DNA of 64,000 bases from Acidobacteriota bacterium (GCA_003225315.1 QHZD01000033.1:41592-105591), one strand, 5' to 3'. Numbered from the stretch's first letter, positions 17,001 through 26,253 are shown. The notes: a model not told the origin generated them from the sequence alone. Translations and numbers: made by a program.

Positions 17001-20000
17001 ATGGTGACTAGAGTCCCGACGGTACCTGAAGAAGGGCTGACGCTGGCAACATTTGGACCCGGAGTAACCGTGTAGTTAACGCCGTTGCTGTTGATGCCTC
17101 CAACGGAAACCACGACGTTTCCTGTGGTAGCTCCCGCCGGCACGGGCGCGACGATGAGAGTGTTCGACCAACTGGTGGTTCGCGCGGCAATGCCGTTGAA
17201 CAGCACCAAGCTAGCTCTGGTGCCAACGGTCGGCCCGAAATTCGTTCCATTGACGTTAACAACGGTACCGATGGGTCCGGCACTGGGGCTTACGCTACTA
17301 ATGTTCGGCGGAGGTGTAACTGCGAAAGGCAGGCCGTTACTTGCCGATCCGGTTACAGTAACGACCACGCTTCCTGTGGTCGCGCCGACCGGGACCGACG
17401 TGTCGATGCTTGTGTCGCTCCAAGAGGTCGCTGTTGCAGGAGTTCCGTTAAAGGTGATCGTGCTCGATCCTTGAGCTTGAGTTGCCCCGAAACCGGAGCC
17501 GGTAATCGTTATGCTCGCGCCTATAGGACCTTGCGTCAGGCTCAAAGTCGAAAGGTTTGGACCGACGACAGGAGTGGCTGTAGCCACATTCGAGTAGGAG
17601 CTGAAGTTGGCGCCGTCCGTGGCGCGGACGCGGTAACTGTAAGGAGTCGAAGTCGTCAAACCGGTATCGCTGAAGGCGAGTGCGGTCGTACTTCCCGCTT
17701 GTGTGAAGTTGCTCGGTGTGTTGGCACAGTTGAGGCCCGCGCAATGCTCGACGATGTAACTGGTGATGGCTCCGCCGATCTCCGTTGCGGCCGTCCAGGA
17801 AAGATTGATTTGTGTGCTGCCGGCAGACGTGGCTGCAAGATTCGATGGAGCCGTGAATGTGGGTGCTGCCGTTGTGGCGGACGCAGTGTTAGAATCTGCG
17901 CTGAAGTTGGTGCCGTCAGTAGCGCGCACTCGGTAGTTGTAAGTGGTCGAGCCGGTCAGACTAGCACTCGTATCGCTATATGCAGTGGTTGCCGAAGTTC
18001 CTATTTGCACAAAGTTGTTGCAGGCGGCACCTGTACAACGCTCGACGAGATAATTCGTGATAGTTCCGCCGGTCTCCGTTGCCGCCGTCCACGACAAATT
18101 CACCTGCACGGGGCCCGACGGAGCAGCTACCAGGTTACTGGGAGGAGTGAATGTAGGTGGTGTAACTGTGGCGGCGGACTTAAATGCAGCGACCGCAGCA
18201 CCCCAATTGTCCGACGCTCCGAGCGATGCATTGGCCGAAATATTCCCGGAGACGGCTTGAATCTGGTCTTCGACGAGCAGTTTCGTGTTCGGTTCGGCCG
18301 GAACGAAGTCTCGAGCAAGATACCCACTCCCCGCCGTGAAGCTCGCGGGGTTTGCCGTCGAAGTCTCTCCCAGCACCAGATCGCCGTTCGCTGTCGTCAT
18401 GAGAATGCCACTCTTGGGAGACGCGTCGGTACCCTGGCCCGCGACCGCCGCGCCGTCAAGCGAGTTCGCCATCGCGACCCCCGAATACTCGAGGATGGCG
18501 TACCGCATGGTTCCAGTTATGGTATCGGATACCGTAATCGTGTTTGCGCCACTCGCAATGTTTTCAGCGTAGAAGATGCCTAGGGTCGTTGAATCGATGG
18601 TTTCGTTGAATTGAATCGCCCTGCGGTACGTGTTTCCCCGGGAATCCGTGACGGTGAACACCTGGCCCGTCTTACCCGCGCGAATCACCACGCCGATCCA
18701 GTTGCCTGCGGTGTTATTCGAATTGAAGGCCAGCGACGAGGAGGTTGTGGTGCCGGCATCCAGGCTCCTATGCTGAACCAGCGCGATGAGGCTACTCGGC
18801 GCGAGGTTGGTAAGCGAGAAATTAGCCGGGGACGCCGCACCGGGTGCAGACGCCGTCACGGTATAGGGCCCCCCTGCAGTGCCGTTGGCTGTGAACGTCG
18901 CTGCTGTCGCTACACCGCTCGTATTCGTCGTCGCCGTGTTCACTCCACCGGCGAAGGTCCCGCTGGCTCCGCTCCCCGGAGCCGTAAACGTCACCGTGAT
19001 GCTGCCCACCGGGTTGTTCCCGGCATCTCGTACTGTGGCTTGTAGTGGTGTGGCAAACGCCGTGTTGGCCGTCGCGCTCTGTGGCGTTCCTGTCGTGGGC
19101 GTGATGCTCGCTGGCGCACCAGCCAGATTGGTCACCGAGAAGTTTGCCGAGGTCGCTCCCGTTGCACTGGCTACTACGTTGTACGGGCCGCCTGCGGTCG
19201 CGTTCGCCGTGAACACCGCCGACGTCGCTACACCACTGGTATTCGTCGTCGCCGTGTTCACCCCGCCAGCGAAGGTCCCACTGGCTCCGCTCCCCGGAGC
19301 CGTAAACGTCACCGTGACGTTGCCCACCGGGTTGTTCCCCGCGTCCGTCACCGTCGCGACTAATGGTGCTCCGAACGCCGCGTTGATCGACGCGCTCTGC
19401 CCCGACCCGCTCGTCACCACTACCTTTGCCGCCGGTCCAACGTTATTCGTCAGCGAGAAGCTCGCCGGCGTCGCAACCCCCGCTACCGACGCAGTTACGG
19501 TATAGGGCCCACCCGCAGTGCTGTTGGCCGTGAATGTCGCTGCCGTCGCTACACCACTCCCATTCGTCGTCGCCGTGTTCACTCCGCCCGCGAAGGTCCC
19601 ACTGGCTCCGCTCCCTGGGACCGTAAACGTCACGACCACTCCGCTCACCAGGTTGTTCGCGGCATCACGCACAGTGGCTTGCAGTGGAGTCGCAAACGCC
19701 GTGTTGACTGTCGCGCTCTGCCCCGAGCCGCTCGTCACCGCGACCGTTGCTGGCGGCGCCGATAAGTTCGTCAGTGAGAAGTTTGCAGAGGTCGCTCCCG
19801 CCGCGCTGGCTACGACGTTGTACGGGCCGCCTGCGGTCGCGTTCGCCGTGAACACCGCCGACGTCGCCACACCATTGGTCGTCGTCGCCGTGTTCACCCC
19901 GCCAGCGAAGGTCCCACTGGCTCCGTTCCCCGGAGCCGTAAATGTCACGACCACTCCGTTCACCGGGTTGTTCCCCGCGTCCGTCACCGTCGCGACTAAT

Positions 20001-21703
20001 GGTGCCCCAAACGCTGTGTTGATCGACGCACTCTGCCCCGAGCCGCTCGTCACCACTACCTTTGCCGCCGGCCCCACGGTGTTCGTCAGCGAGAAGTTTG
20101 CCGAGGTCGCTCCCGTTGCACTGGCTACTACGTTGTACGGGCCGCCTGCGGTCGCGTTCGCCGTGAACACCGCCGACGTCGCTACACCGCTGGTATTCGT
20201 CGTCGCCGTGTTCACCCCGCCAGCGAAGGTCCCGCTGGCTCCGCTCCCCGGAGCCGTAAACGTCACCGTGACGTTGCCCACCGGGTTGTTCCCAGCATCC
20301 GTCACTGTCGCGACTAATGGCGCTCCGAACGCCGTGTTGATCGACGCGCTCTGCCCCGAGCCGCTCGTCACCACTACCTTTGCCGCCGGCCCTACCGTGT
20401 TCGTCAACGAGAAGTTTGCCGAGGTGGGTCCCGTTGCGCTGGCTACTACGTTGTACGGGCCGCCTGCGGTCGCGTTCGCCGTGAACACCGCCGAAGTCGC
20501 TACACCACTGGTATTCGTCGTCGCCGTGTTCACTCCGCCCGCGAAGGTCCCGCTAGCTCCGCTCCCTGGAGCCGTAAACGTCACAACCACTCCGCTCACC
20601 AGGTTGTTCGCGGCATCCCGCACAGTGGCTTGCAGTGGAATCGCAAACGCCGTGTTGACCGTCGCACTCTGTGGCGTTCCGGCCGTGGGCGTGATACTAG
20701 CCGGGGGCCCCGTCACCGTGAAGTTCACGCCGTTGCTCGCCAGCCCGCCTACCGTCACCACGACGTTCCCTGTCGTCGCACCTGTCGGGACCGTAACGAC
20801 GATGGTCGTCGCATTCCAAGTGCTCGCCGTACCCGCTGACGTCCCGTTGAACGTCACCGTGTTCGCCCCTTGCGCACTTCCGAAATTCGTGCCAGTGATC
20901 GTTACCGTAGTATTGACCTGCCCCGACGTCGGATTCAGGCTCGTGATGCTTGGCCCCGTGCCACCACTTCCCGCGGCTCGGAAGGCCACCATCTGCATCA
21001 CCCAGGGCTGTACTCTGTCCAGTGCTGCGGTGGCGCTGTAACTCCCCGTTACCGTCACCACGCGATCTTCCAATATGTCACCATCTGGGGTAATTATCCG
21101 ATTGGTAAAGCCAGCTCCTGCGCCCGTGGTGATGGACTGCACCACGTTTGCGCCCACCAGAAGATCGTTGCCGTTGGTCGTGGCCACCGAACCGCTGTTG
21201 CTCGTCGCCGTCGTTGTGCCCTGAGCACCGACCGCCACGTCAAGCGGATTCGCCGTGTCCAAACCGCTGTATTCCGCTATCCGAATGTCTGGAAATACGG
21301 CTGCCACACTGAACGTCACCGTCACCGTGTTCGCCCCCGCTGCCGCCGAGGCGATGTTCTTCGCGTAGTAGATGGCCTGCGTCGCCGTGCCACTCTGCAC
21401 CACCGGAGCAGCTGCAACTGCGTACGCGTTCCCCTTCGTGTCCATCACCGAAATGACTGTCGCCGTCGAGTCGTTCCACCCCACCACCACGACGTTTAAG
21501 TTCCCCGCCGTCTGCGCCAGCGTGTACACGACTGCCGCTGCCGTTTGCGGACTCTGCGGAGTCGTCGAGTTGCTTTGTACGAAAGCAATGGAGGCTCGAG
21601 CTTGCCCTGCGAATCCCATCAAGACGAGAAAACAAGCTCCTAGAGTTCGACCAAATAGAATTGGAGAGCGCAGGAGTTTGAAGAGACGCAGGCACGAGGG
21701 CAT
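14081..21703 (-). CDS. Giant secreted multidomain repeat protein (IPT, Ig-like, FN3, PQQ-like propeller)
   Basis: A 2540-residue protein with an N-terminal signal peptide (ending about residue 37, GQARA). Domains in order: a domain of about 200 residues containing DTKGNAYAV and AEYSGLDT (38-245); an IPT/TIG domain (250-333); six tandem Ig-like repeats of about 105 residues with GASGTFAGGVNTAT and TAGGPY (333-966); a second copy of the 200-residue domain (about 970-1175, TDSRGNTYRRA); two FN3 domains (SWTAATE); three IPT domains; a third copy of the 200-residue domain; two Ig-like domains; and a C-terminal propeller of about 500 residues beginning YHNDLQRTGQN. No C-terminal sorting signal is visible. 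It is likely secreted or surface-exposed and adhesive or scaffolding. The role is inferred from architecture only. A sigma-54-like site lies upstream. Confidence 0.85.
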   Translation of the reverse strand: MPSCLRLFKLLRSPILFGRTLGACFLVLMGFAGQARASIAFVQSNSTTPQSPQTAAAVVYTLAQTAGNLNVVVVGWNDSTATVISVMDTKGNAYAVAAAPVVQSGTATQAIYYAKNIASAAAGANTVTVTFSVAAVFPDIRIAEYSGLDTANPLDVAVGAQGTTTATSNSGSVATTNGNDLLVGANVVQSITTGAGAGFTNRIITPDGDILEDRVVTVTGSYSATAALDRVQPWVMQMVAFRAAGSGGTGPSITSLNPTSGQVNTTVTITGTNFGSAQGANTVTFNGTSAGTASTWNATTIVVTVPTGATTGNVVVTVGGLASNGVNFTVTGPPASITPTAGTPQSATVNTAFAIPLQATVRDAANNLVSGVVVTFTAPGSGASGTFAGGVNTATTNTSGVATSAVFTANATAGGPYNVVASATGPTSANFSLTNTVGPAAKVVVTSGSGQSASINTAFGAPLVATVTDAGNNPVGNVTVTFTAPGSGASGTFAGGVNTATTNTSGVATSAVFTANATAGGPYNVVASATGATSANFSLTNTVGPAAKVVVTSGSGQSASINTAFGAPLVATVTDAGNNPVNGVVVTFTAPGNGASGTFAGGVNTATTTNGVATSAVFTANATAGGPYNVVASAAGATSANFSLTNLSAPPATVAVTSGSGQSATVNTAFATPLQATVRDAANNLVSGVVVTFTVPGSGASGTFAGGVNTATTNGSGVATAATFTANSTAGGPYTVTASVAGVATPASFSLTNNVGPAAKVVVTSGSGQSASINAAFGAPLVATVTDAGNNPVGNVTVTFTAPGSGASGTFAGGVNTATTNTSGVATSAVFTANATAGGPYNVVASATGATSANFSVTNLAGAPASITPTTGTPQSATANTAFATPLQATVRDAGNNPVGSITVTFTAPGSGASGTFAGGVNTATTNTSGVATAATFTANGTAGGPYTVTASAPGAASPANFSLTNLAPSSLIALVQHRSLDAGTTTSSSLAFNSNNTAGNWIGVVIRAGKTGQVFTVTDSRGNTYRRAIQFNETIDSTTLGIFYAENIASGANTITVSDTITGTMRYAILEYSGVAMANSLDGAAVAGQGTDASPKSGILMTTANGDLVLGETSTANPASFTAGSGYLARDFVPAEPNTKLLVEDQIQAVSGNISANASLGASDNWGAAVAAFKSAATVTPPTFTPPSNLVAAPSGPVQVNLSWTAATETGGTITNYLVERCTGAACNNFVQIGTSATTAYSDTSASLTGSTTYNYRVRATDGTNFSADSNTASATTAAPTFTAPSNLAATSAGSTQINLSWTAATEIGGAITSYIVEHCAGLNCANTPSNFTQAGSTTALAFSDTGLTTSTPYSYRVRATDGANFSSYSNVATATPVVGPNLSTLSLTQGPIGASITITGSGFGATQAQGSSTITFNGTPATATSWSDTSIDTSVPVGATTGSVVVTVTGSASNGLPFAVTPPPNISSVSPSAGPIGTVVNVNGTNFGPTVGTRASLVLFNGIAARTTSWSNTLIVAPVPAGATTGNVVVSVGGINSNGVNYTVTPGPNVASVSPSSGTVGTLVTISGAGFGATQGSSTITFNGVAAAPTTWSDTSIVAPVPTGATTGNVVVTASAIASNGVQFTVNTGSIKLIQHVGTDAGTTTSALLSFASSNTAGNFIAVVIRAGKSGQVFTVSDSRGNTYRKAITFNMTVDLDTMGIYYAESIAGGANTVTVSDTIAGTLRFAIMEYSGVAVTSSLDATAASEGTTISPNSGNAFPSLSGDLLLGEIVTADPSAFTAGTGYQIQDFVPAEPSTKLVTEDQLQTTIGPASATATLGAFSPWGAAIAAFKSAAGSPPPPISVSVSPTTASVGTGSGSQNFTATVQNDFRNGGVNWTVSGAGCSGATCGTLSNVTSTAVTYTGPVNAPNPATVTLTATSVTDNTKTGAATITVVPGALSVSLTPKRAAVTMFAVQTVQFTGTVFNDPSNSGVTWSVDNNNGGTAASGTISATGLYTPGTQPGIHIVTATSVANAAVSASSSVAVTDLAGVYTYHNDLQRTGQNLNEYALTPANVSSLAFKQLFSCPVDGYVYAQPLWVANLTVGGANHNVVFIATEHDSVYAFDADSPSCLLLWKTSFLGTNVTTMSWLDTSSTPTNDVYPEIGITSTPVIDPVTKTIYVVAKTKESVGTGCSANSPCFVNRLHALDVITGAEKFGGPVVISAPNFDPLLHFNRPALLLNNGTVYIGFGSHGDRCNWQGWMFGYDAATLAQRFVWATSDPTGNCNGAAIWDGGAGPASDASGNVYATTGNGNYDGTKNFSESALKLSPTGSLMDWFTPFNRSVLDANDIDMGSAGILILPDSVASAAHPHLALATGKIGILYLLDISQASPGQTKMGKLNSGSNLDVQEVIPVPPPNTTQLDGGNYGVPAYWNGNIYTTGQNFPLSQFKISNGTIAAPQFAVSNNTFPPRGAIPAVSSSGTTNGVVWVLDLNGWTGTGSAILYAYDATNVSNLLYSSPTSGTGAAGGAVKFTIPTVANGKVYVGGQSTVTVFGLLPN
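18806..20707 (-). repeat. Six tandem Ig-like coding repeats, about 315 bp each
   Basis: Codes for residues 333-966 of the giant secreted protein. Units share GASGTFAGGVNTAT and TAGGPY blocks, and some neighbours are nearly identical at DNA level: for example the stretches around 19418, 20054 and 20371 repeat with about 318-bp spacing. The similarity favours recombination and could cause assembly collapse or expansion. Confidence 0.85.
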
Positions 21704-22028
21704 GAAACCTCCACTAGGAGCTGTTGTCTTCCAGATTCAATCTTTCGCTTGCGACGAACAGGCTACCCCGTGAATTTGGTAGCACTGCGCGTTCCAAAGG
21801 GTTTTCTATATAATTCGCTGATTACTATAGACTTAGGCAGGCTAGATGCCGAGCAACCAGAGTGCATGTGCACTGTCCTGGCGCATTTGGGTAATGTGGT
21901 TCCACGGGCCAAACAAGACCTTTGGGAACAGTTCAGCACTCCCTCGCCGGCCCCTGAACTAGTCCCGGCAAGGAAGCAAGGTTTCCGTAGCCGTAAGTTA
22001 TCCTCCAAACGAATGGCCAGGAGCCCGT
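21704..22028. other. Intergenic region upstream of the giant secreted protein
   Basis: No convincing gene. A + strand open frame covers much of it but has no recognisable content and runs into the opposing gene. The only supported element is the sigma-54-like site at 21781-21796. Confidence 0.6.
21781..21796 (-). promoter_or_regulatory. Sigma-54 -24/-12 promoter candidate for the giant secreted protein
   Basis: Reads TGGAACGCGCAGTGCT on the - strand: 10 of 12 defined consensus positions with exact spacing. Predicted initiation is near 21770, about 67 bases before the start codon. Confidence 0.55.
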
Positions 22029-23075
22029 TTATTCGGCTCTGCGGAGCCAAGCTTCACGCCAATAATGATAAATGGCACGAGGGCACCACCGGTGGTATTC
22101 GGAAACACAAGCGACTCCTTCGAGAATAATGCACGGTGATTTCATTTTCATCGTCTTTCCCGTGCGCTCATCCACTATCTGGTTCACGCGCTTAAGAACG
22201 CGAAAGGTACTGCCGCAATAGCGGAGCATCTCTGAATCGAACAAGAGCCCGCGGTTTTTGTTATTGCGATCCAAAGTGGCGAGAATCTCGTCTTTGGTTC
22301 GCACCACCACAAATTCTCCAGGCTGCAGATTCAAACCGAGGGTCGGTGTAGTGTCGAGTGCACCTTCGATGTGGGGATAGCGGACGCCGCCTCGAAGCTC
22401 TTGCAATTTGTTGAACGCGGTTATGACTAGCGAGCGGACAACTTCCAGGAAGCTGAGAACAACTTCCAGAAACTTTTCTGATTTTGAATCGCCGCCGACA
22501 CCGCGTCGCAAATTTCCGGACCGGATATCCCGGAAATACTGACGAAGGTCCCACCAATAGAGATGAGAAGTGAATTCGCGGAGCTCCGTGGCTTGGCACA
22601 CATAAAGAGTGTTTCCTGGGGCGGAGGCGTCGGGACGAAGGACGGAGTCCCGGAGGCGCTGATCAGTACAAATCAAGTCAGGGCGCCGATCGGGAGAAGA
22701 GGCTAGAACCGGCTGAGCTACCCGCCGGGCGCTCACAAAGTCAGGGATCACCTTTTTGAGCCATGCCTCATTCCAGAAGAGCAGACAACCAGCATCGCAA
22801 TTGCCGTGGGAAGTCCCATCGCATCTGACCCCCGTCAGGTGCACCGCATTTTTGACGCGGCGCAGGCTCCATTGCTTGATGTTGTCGCAAGTTTTGTCGG
22901 CGCGCATGAACACGCGAAAACGCTTGCCGCAATACTGCAGCATTTCGGGCATGAAGGGCATGGAGTCAAGCTTACCGTTCTGGTCGAGAGTGGAAAGAAT
23001 CTCCTCGCGACTAGCGACTTCAACCAATTCGCCGGCAACAAGGTCTAGGCTCTCCGTGGAATTCCTATGTGTCAT
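22029..23075 (-). CDS. Unknown protein with duplicated Cys-rich domain
   Basis: A 348-residue protein with no signal peptide or membrane helix. Two copies of a domain of about 100 residues lie at its ends (about 10-112 and 243-348). Each contains a GE(L/F)V.V segment, EEIL/DEIL..LD.N.K, a ...EML.YCG..FRV block, GV.C, and W.EAWL. Three cysteine positions recur: 49, 85 and 93 in the first copy; 287, 323 and 331 in the second. This suggests a small metal-binding or disulfide core. The ATG at 23075 is preferred to an upstream TTG because AGGTG precedes it. It is the last gene of the O-antigen/nucleotide-sugar operon. I recall similar domains in polysaccharide loci but know no function. Confidence 0.75.
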   Translation of the reverse strand: MTHRNSTESLDLVAGELVEVASREEILSTLDQNGKLDSMPFMPEMLQYCGKRFRVFMRADKTCDNIKQWSLRRVKNAVHLTGVRCDGTSHGNCDAGCLLFWNEAWLKKVIPDFVSARRVAQPVLASSPDRRPDLICTDQRLRDSVLRPDASAPGNTLYVCQATELREFTSHLYWWDLRQYFRDIRSGNLRRGVGGDSKSEKFLEVVLSFLEVVRSLVITAFNKLQELRGGVRYPHIEGALDTTPTLGLNLQPGEFVVVRTKDEILATLDRNNKNRGLLFDSEMLRYCGSTFRVLKRVNQIVDERTGKTMKMKSPCIILEGVACVSEYHRWCPRAIYHYWREAWLRRAE

Positions 23076-23128
23076 TTCTGATTTCACCTGTGGTTGTACA
23101 CGCAATTTGTTCCAAGCTCGCAGAACCC

Positions 23129-24151
23129 TTAAGGAAGTCGCACTTCAGACGATCGAGGGTTGACGAACCGCGAGACAGCCTCTCGCCACCATCCCGTCAT
23201 TTCTGTTGCGCTGGTCGCCGGCCGTAACAACATCCTAAGCAGTTCTCGGCCGACGGACATTGCCAAGAGAGGCCGATCGAGTTTCCAGCCCAAAGCACTC
23301 AAGGTTTCCTTATGAAACCGCCAGAATGCCGTCGATCGACACCGCAGCACATTCTTAGCTAAGATGCGGTGATACTCTTTCACTCGATGCTGGAGGTGGC
23401 ACGCGTACTCATCCCGGCTCAAGTAAATCGGGCCGTATTTCAGGAAGATTATGAGCCCTCCCAGTGCGCGTGTTTCGAAGCGATTCGCGAATGCATCATT
23501 GGACTGGGGCCGAGGCCTGGAATAACTCAATATCTGGTGTACAAACCCGAAGTCACTGTCTTGCAGGACATCAAGGCATGCTTCGGTGTCGGCATGTAGA
23601 TTCTGCTCGTTGAAAAACTTGCTGCGCCTTCGAACCAAGTCTGCGCGGTATAGTTGTGCGGTCGGTGTTCCGAACACGTCCACGCCGCCGGCCAGCTTCC
23701 GCCGGCAAATCTCACGACCATCAATTACATAGCTAGGGAAGGGCAGGCCGGCCCATAGGACTCGGTCGCCCGCAAGCGCGTACGAAGACACGATACCTAC
23801 GGAGGGATGCCGCTCCGCGTCGGCGACCAGCTCTTCGATGCACGCAGGGAACAACCAATCATCGGCGAATACCACTTTGCAATACTTTGCATGCGGAGAA
23901 ACGCAGCTCAAAGTCCGGTTGTGATTTTCTATGATTTTCAAAAAACTCCGGTTAGTGACCACGCGGATTCGAGGATCGATTGCAGCATACTTCAGGCAGA
24001 CGCTTAACGTGTCGTCAGTGCTGCAGTTATTTACAATCGTGAAATCCCAATTTCGATAGGTCTGGGCCAAGACACTTTCGATGCACTGCGGCAAAAACTC
24101 CGCACCGTTATAGACGGGGGTGACAACGCTGACCAGTGGCGCGTCGCTCAT
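23129..24151 (-). CDS. Family 2 glycosyltransferase
   Basis: A 340-residue GT-A enzyme starting VSVVTPVYNGAEFLPQCIESVLAQTY, with NCSTDDT and the metal-binding equivalent FADDW near residue 96. It would add a sugar from a nucleotide donor to the lipid-linked O-antigen or capsule chain on the cytoplasmic side. The C-terminal third (after about 220) has no membrane helix. Its start overlaps the stop of the Wzt gene by four bases, implying translational coupling with the exporter. Donor and linkage are unknown. Confidence 0.9.
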   Translation of the reverse strand: MSDAPLVSVVTPVYNGAEFLPQCIESVLAQTYRNWDFTIVNNCSTDDTLSVCLKYAAIDPRIRVVTNRSFLKIIENHNRTLSCVSPHAKYCKVVFADDWLFPACIEELVADAERHPSVGIVSSYALAGDRVLWAGLPFPSYVIDGREICRRKLAGGVDVFGTPTAQLYRADLVRRRSKFFNEQNLHADTEACLDVLQDSDFGFVHQILSYSRPRPQSNDAFANRFETRALGGLIIFLKYGPIYLSRDEYACHLQHRVKEYHRILAKNVLRCRSTAFWRFHKETLSALGWKLDRPLLAMSVGRELLRMLLRPATSATEMTGWWREAVSRFVNPRSSEVRLP

Positions 24152-25452
24152 GTTTCCTCTGTCTTGCCGGACGCATCGGCCAGAACGGCTTCATTCACTT
24201 TCCAACGCTGGGGGAAGAAGACGATACCGGAGCGGCTGTCGAGCATTCGTCCTGACGAATAAACGTTGGACAACTCGACTTCGAGCTGCGCGCAATACTC
24301 AATGTTGTCGTGGACAGGAGAAGCCGTGCCAGTGATCCACAATGAAAAGTAGTAACGGGCTGGAAGAAGGTTGAGAAAATCGATATGCAGATCGACGTAG
24401 CCATCGCCAGGCGGAACGAGCGGAATGTCAATGGCGTGATGCCAGGTACTGGTGTCGGTGACAAGAGTGCCGAATTCCGTGTAGAGGCGAAAGCCGAAGC
24501 TGGGAAAGGGGATCGGCTTGCTGGCGTGATAGTGAAACCGGATGATCAGGCTGTCGCCGCTGCGGACAACTTGCAGCGGCTCCCCCGCGGTATTCAGATA
24601 CTCGACGCCAGTGTAGCGGATCTCGCCCGATCCGCGGCGGTCTTTGACGGAACGCAAGTCGGCCATTGCCTCACGAGCGTTCGCGAAGGTATTCATGTAG
24701 GCCTCGATTACTTCGCGAGGAGCGCCATCCATGACCACCTTTCCGGCGTCGATCCAGATGCAACGAGAGCACAGATTCTCAACGGCGGCCATGTTGTGAG
24801 AAACAAAGAGGACTGTCCGACCGCCGCTACGGAGCCCATCCATGGCGTTCAGGCATTTGCGCTGAAAGCCCGCGTCGCCGACGGCCAGGACCTCATCGAC
24901 GATGAGCACGTCGGGATCGAGATGCGCGGCCACGGCAAAGCCCAGGCGCAGGCGCATGCCGGTCGAGTAGCGCTTGATCGGTGTATCCAGGAACTGTGCC
25001 ACGCCGGCAAATTCCACCATGGAGTCCAGCTTGGCGGCGACCTCGCCGTGTTTCATGCCCAATATGGAGCCGTTCAAGTAGATGTTCTCCCGGCCGGTGA
25101 GTTCCTCGTGAAAACCGGTGCCCACTTCGAGAAGAGAAGCGATGCGGCCCGACACGTGGACTTCACCGGAAGTGGGATAGGTGATCTTGGACAGCACTTT
25201 GAGGAGCGTGCTTTTTCCGGCCCCATTGCGCCCGATGATGCCCACGACCTCACCGGCATCGACACGAAACGAGACATCGCGCAGGGCCCAAAGGACATTG
25301 AGGGCCGAGCGCCGACGAAAAGGCGCACTCAGCATGCTGATGAGCCGTTCACGCAACATCGTGTCGCGCTGAAGCGCGCCCAGGACAAACTTTTTGGAGA
25401 CTTTTTCAACCGCGATGGCTTGGCTCATATTCTCATCGAAACGAGACGACAA
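24148..25452 (-). CDS. wzt: O-antigen ABC transporter ATP-binding protein with Wzt C-terminal domain
   Basis: A 434-residue ATPase. Walker A is GRNGAGKST, the signature is YSTGMRLRLG, Walker B is VLIVDEVLAVGD, and the H-loop lies in LFVSHNMAAV, all within the first 235 residues. The remaining 180 residues form a beta-rich Wzt C-terminal domain that in O8/O9a-type systems recognises the modified non-reducing end of the polysaccharide before export. With the adjacent Wzm permease it would export an undecaprenyl-linked glycan across the inner membrane. Neighbouring sugar-modifying genes are candidates for making the recognised terminus. Confidence 0.95.
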   Translation of the reverse strand: MSSRFDENMSQAIAVEKVSKKFVLGALQRDTMLRERLISMLSAPFRRRSALNVLWALRDVSFRVDAGEVVGIIGRNGAGKSTLLKVLSKITYPTSGEVHVSGRIASLLEVGTGFHEELTGRENIYLNGSILGMKHGEVAAKLDSMVEFAGVAQFLDTPIKRYSTGMRLRLGFAVAAHLDPDVLIVDEVLAVGDAGFQRKCLNAMDGLRSGGRTVLFVSHNMAAVENLCSRCIWIDAGKVVMDGAPREVIEAYMNTFANAREAMADLRSVKDRRGSGEIRYTGVEYLNTAGEPLQVVRSGDSLIIRFHYHASKPIPFPSFGFRLYTEFGTLVTDTSTWHHAIDIPLVPPGDGYVDLHIDFLNLLPARYYFSLWITGTASPVHDNIEYCAQLEVELSNVYSSGRMLDSRSGIVFFPQRWKVNEAVLADASGKTEET

Positions 25453-25467
25453 TGCTCCCCTCTGAAC

Positions 25468-26253
25468 TTAGACGATGTCCGCAAAAGATCGCTCCGTCCT
25501 GCGGAAGTACGTGGCACCAATAACCAGAAGAATCGTCGTAATGATAACGGCGGTGCCCACTAAGCTCCAGTCCATATGACCTGTATTAAATAGAGAAGAG
25601 CGGAATCCTTCGAGAAACCCTGCCATGGGATTGAAGGCGAGAAAGCGCTTCATTTTGGGGGTCAGAAACGCTATCGGGTAAATGATAGGTGTCACGAACA
25701 GCCAGATCTGAACCAGAAACGGCAAAGCATACTTGACGTCGCGATACCGCACGTTCATGGCGGCCAGTATCATGCTAACGCTAAACGCCAGCAGGATCAT
25801 GCCGCCAAGGAAAAATGGCACCAAGAAAAACGACCATCCAGGCTTCACACGGTAATAAATCATCATAAGAGCGAGAAATGTCGAGCCCATTGCAAAATCC
25901 ACGAGGCCGCTGAGCACAGTCGCGGCAGGCAACAAGGCGCGCGGGAAATAAACCTTTGTGATGAGTGAAGAATTGCTGACGAGGCTGTTGCCCGCTTGGC
26001 TCAGAGTGGTGGAGAAATAGGTCCAGGGAACCAATGCACAAAATGAAAAAAGAGGATAGGGAATACCATCGCTCGGAACACGAGCTAACCGGCCAAAAAA
26101 GAGGGTGAAAATGACCATAGTAAGCAAGGGCTGAATCACAGCCCAGGAGGCGCCAAGCGCGGCCTGTTTGTAACGGACCTTAACGTCACGCCAAGCCAGA
26201 AAATAAAGCAACTCGCGATAACGCCAAAAGTCTGTAAACCACTCCGAATTCAT
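25468..26253 (-). CDS. wzm: O-antigen ABC transporter permease
   Basis: A 261-residue ABC-2-type permease with about six membrane helices and the family entry WRYRELLYFLAWRDVKVRYK, followed by LGASWAVIQPLLTM. Near the C terminus are FNPMAGFLEGFRSSLF and a final helix. It pairs with the ATPase encoded 15 bp downstream to form the polysaccharide exporter. Length is standard for Wzm/TagG. Confidence 0.95.
   Translation of the reverse strand: MNSEWFTDFWRYRELLYFLAWRDVKVRYKQAALGASWAVIQPLLTMVIFTLFFGRLARVPSDGIPYPLFSFCALVPWTYFSTTLSQAGNSLVSNSSLITKVYFPRALLPAATVLSGLVDFAMGSTFLALMMIYYRVKPGWSFFLVPFFLGGMILLAFSVSMILAAMNVRYRDVKYALPFLVQIWLFVTPIIYPIAFLTPKMKRFLAFNPMAGFLEGFRSSLFNTGHMDWSLVGTAVIITTILLVIGATYFRRTERSFADIV

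Noticed and set aside
17471..21041. Long + strand frames (370, 208 and 507 codons) opposite the giant repeat protein
   Set aside because: They are mirror frames of GC-rich repetitive coding DNA. The - strand translation has a signal peptide and recognisable domains; these do not.
24385..25563. 392-codon + strand frame
   Set aside because: Antisense to the Wzt gene, which has all ABC ATPase motifs.
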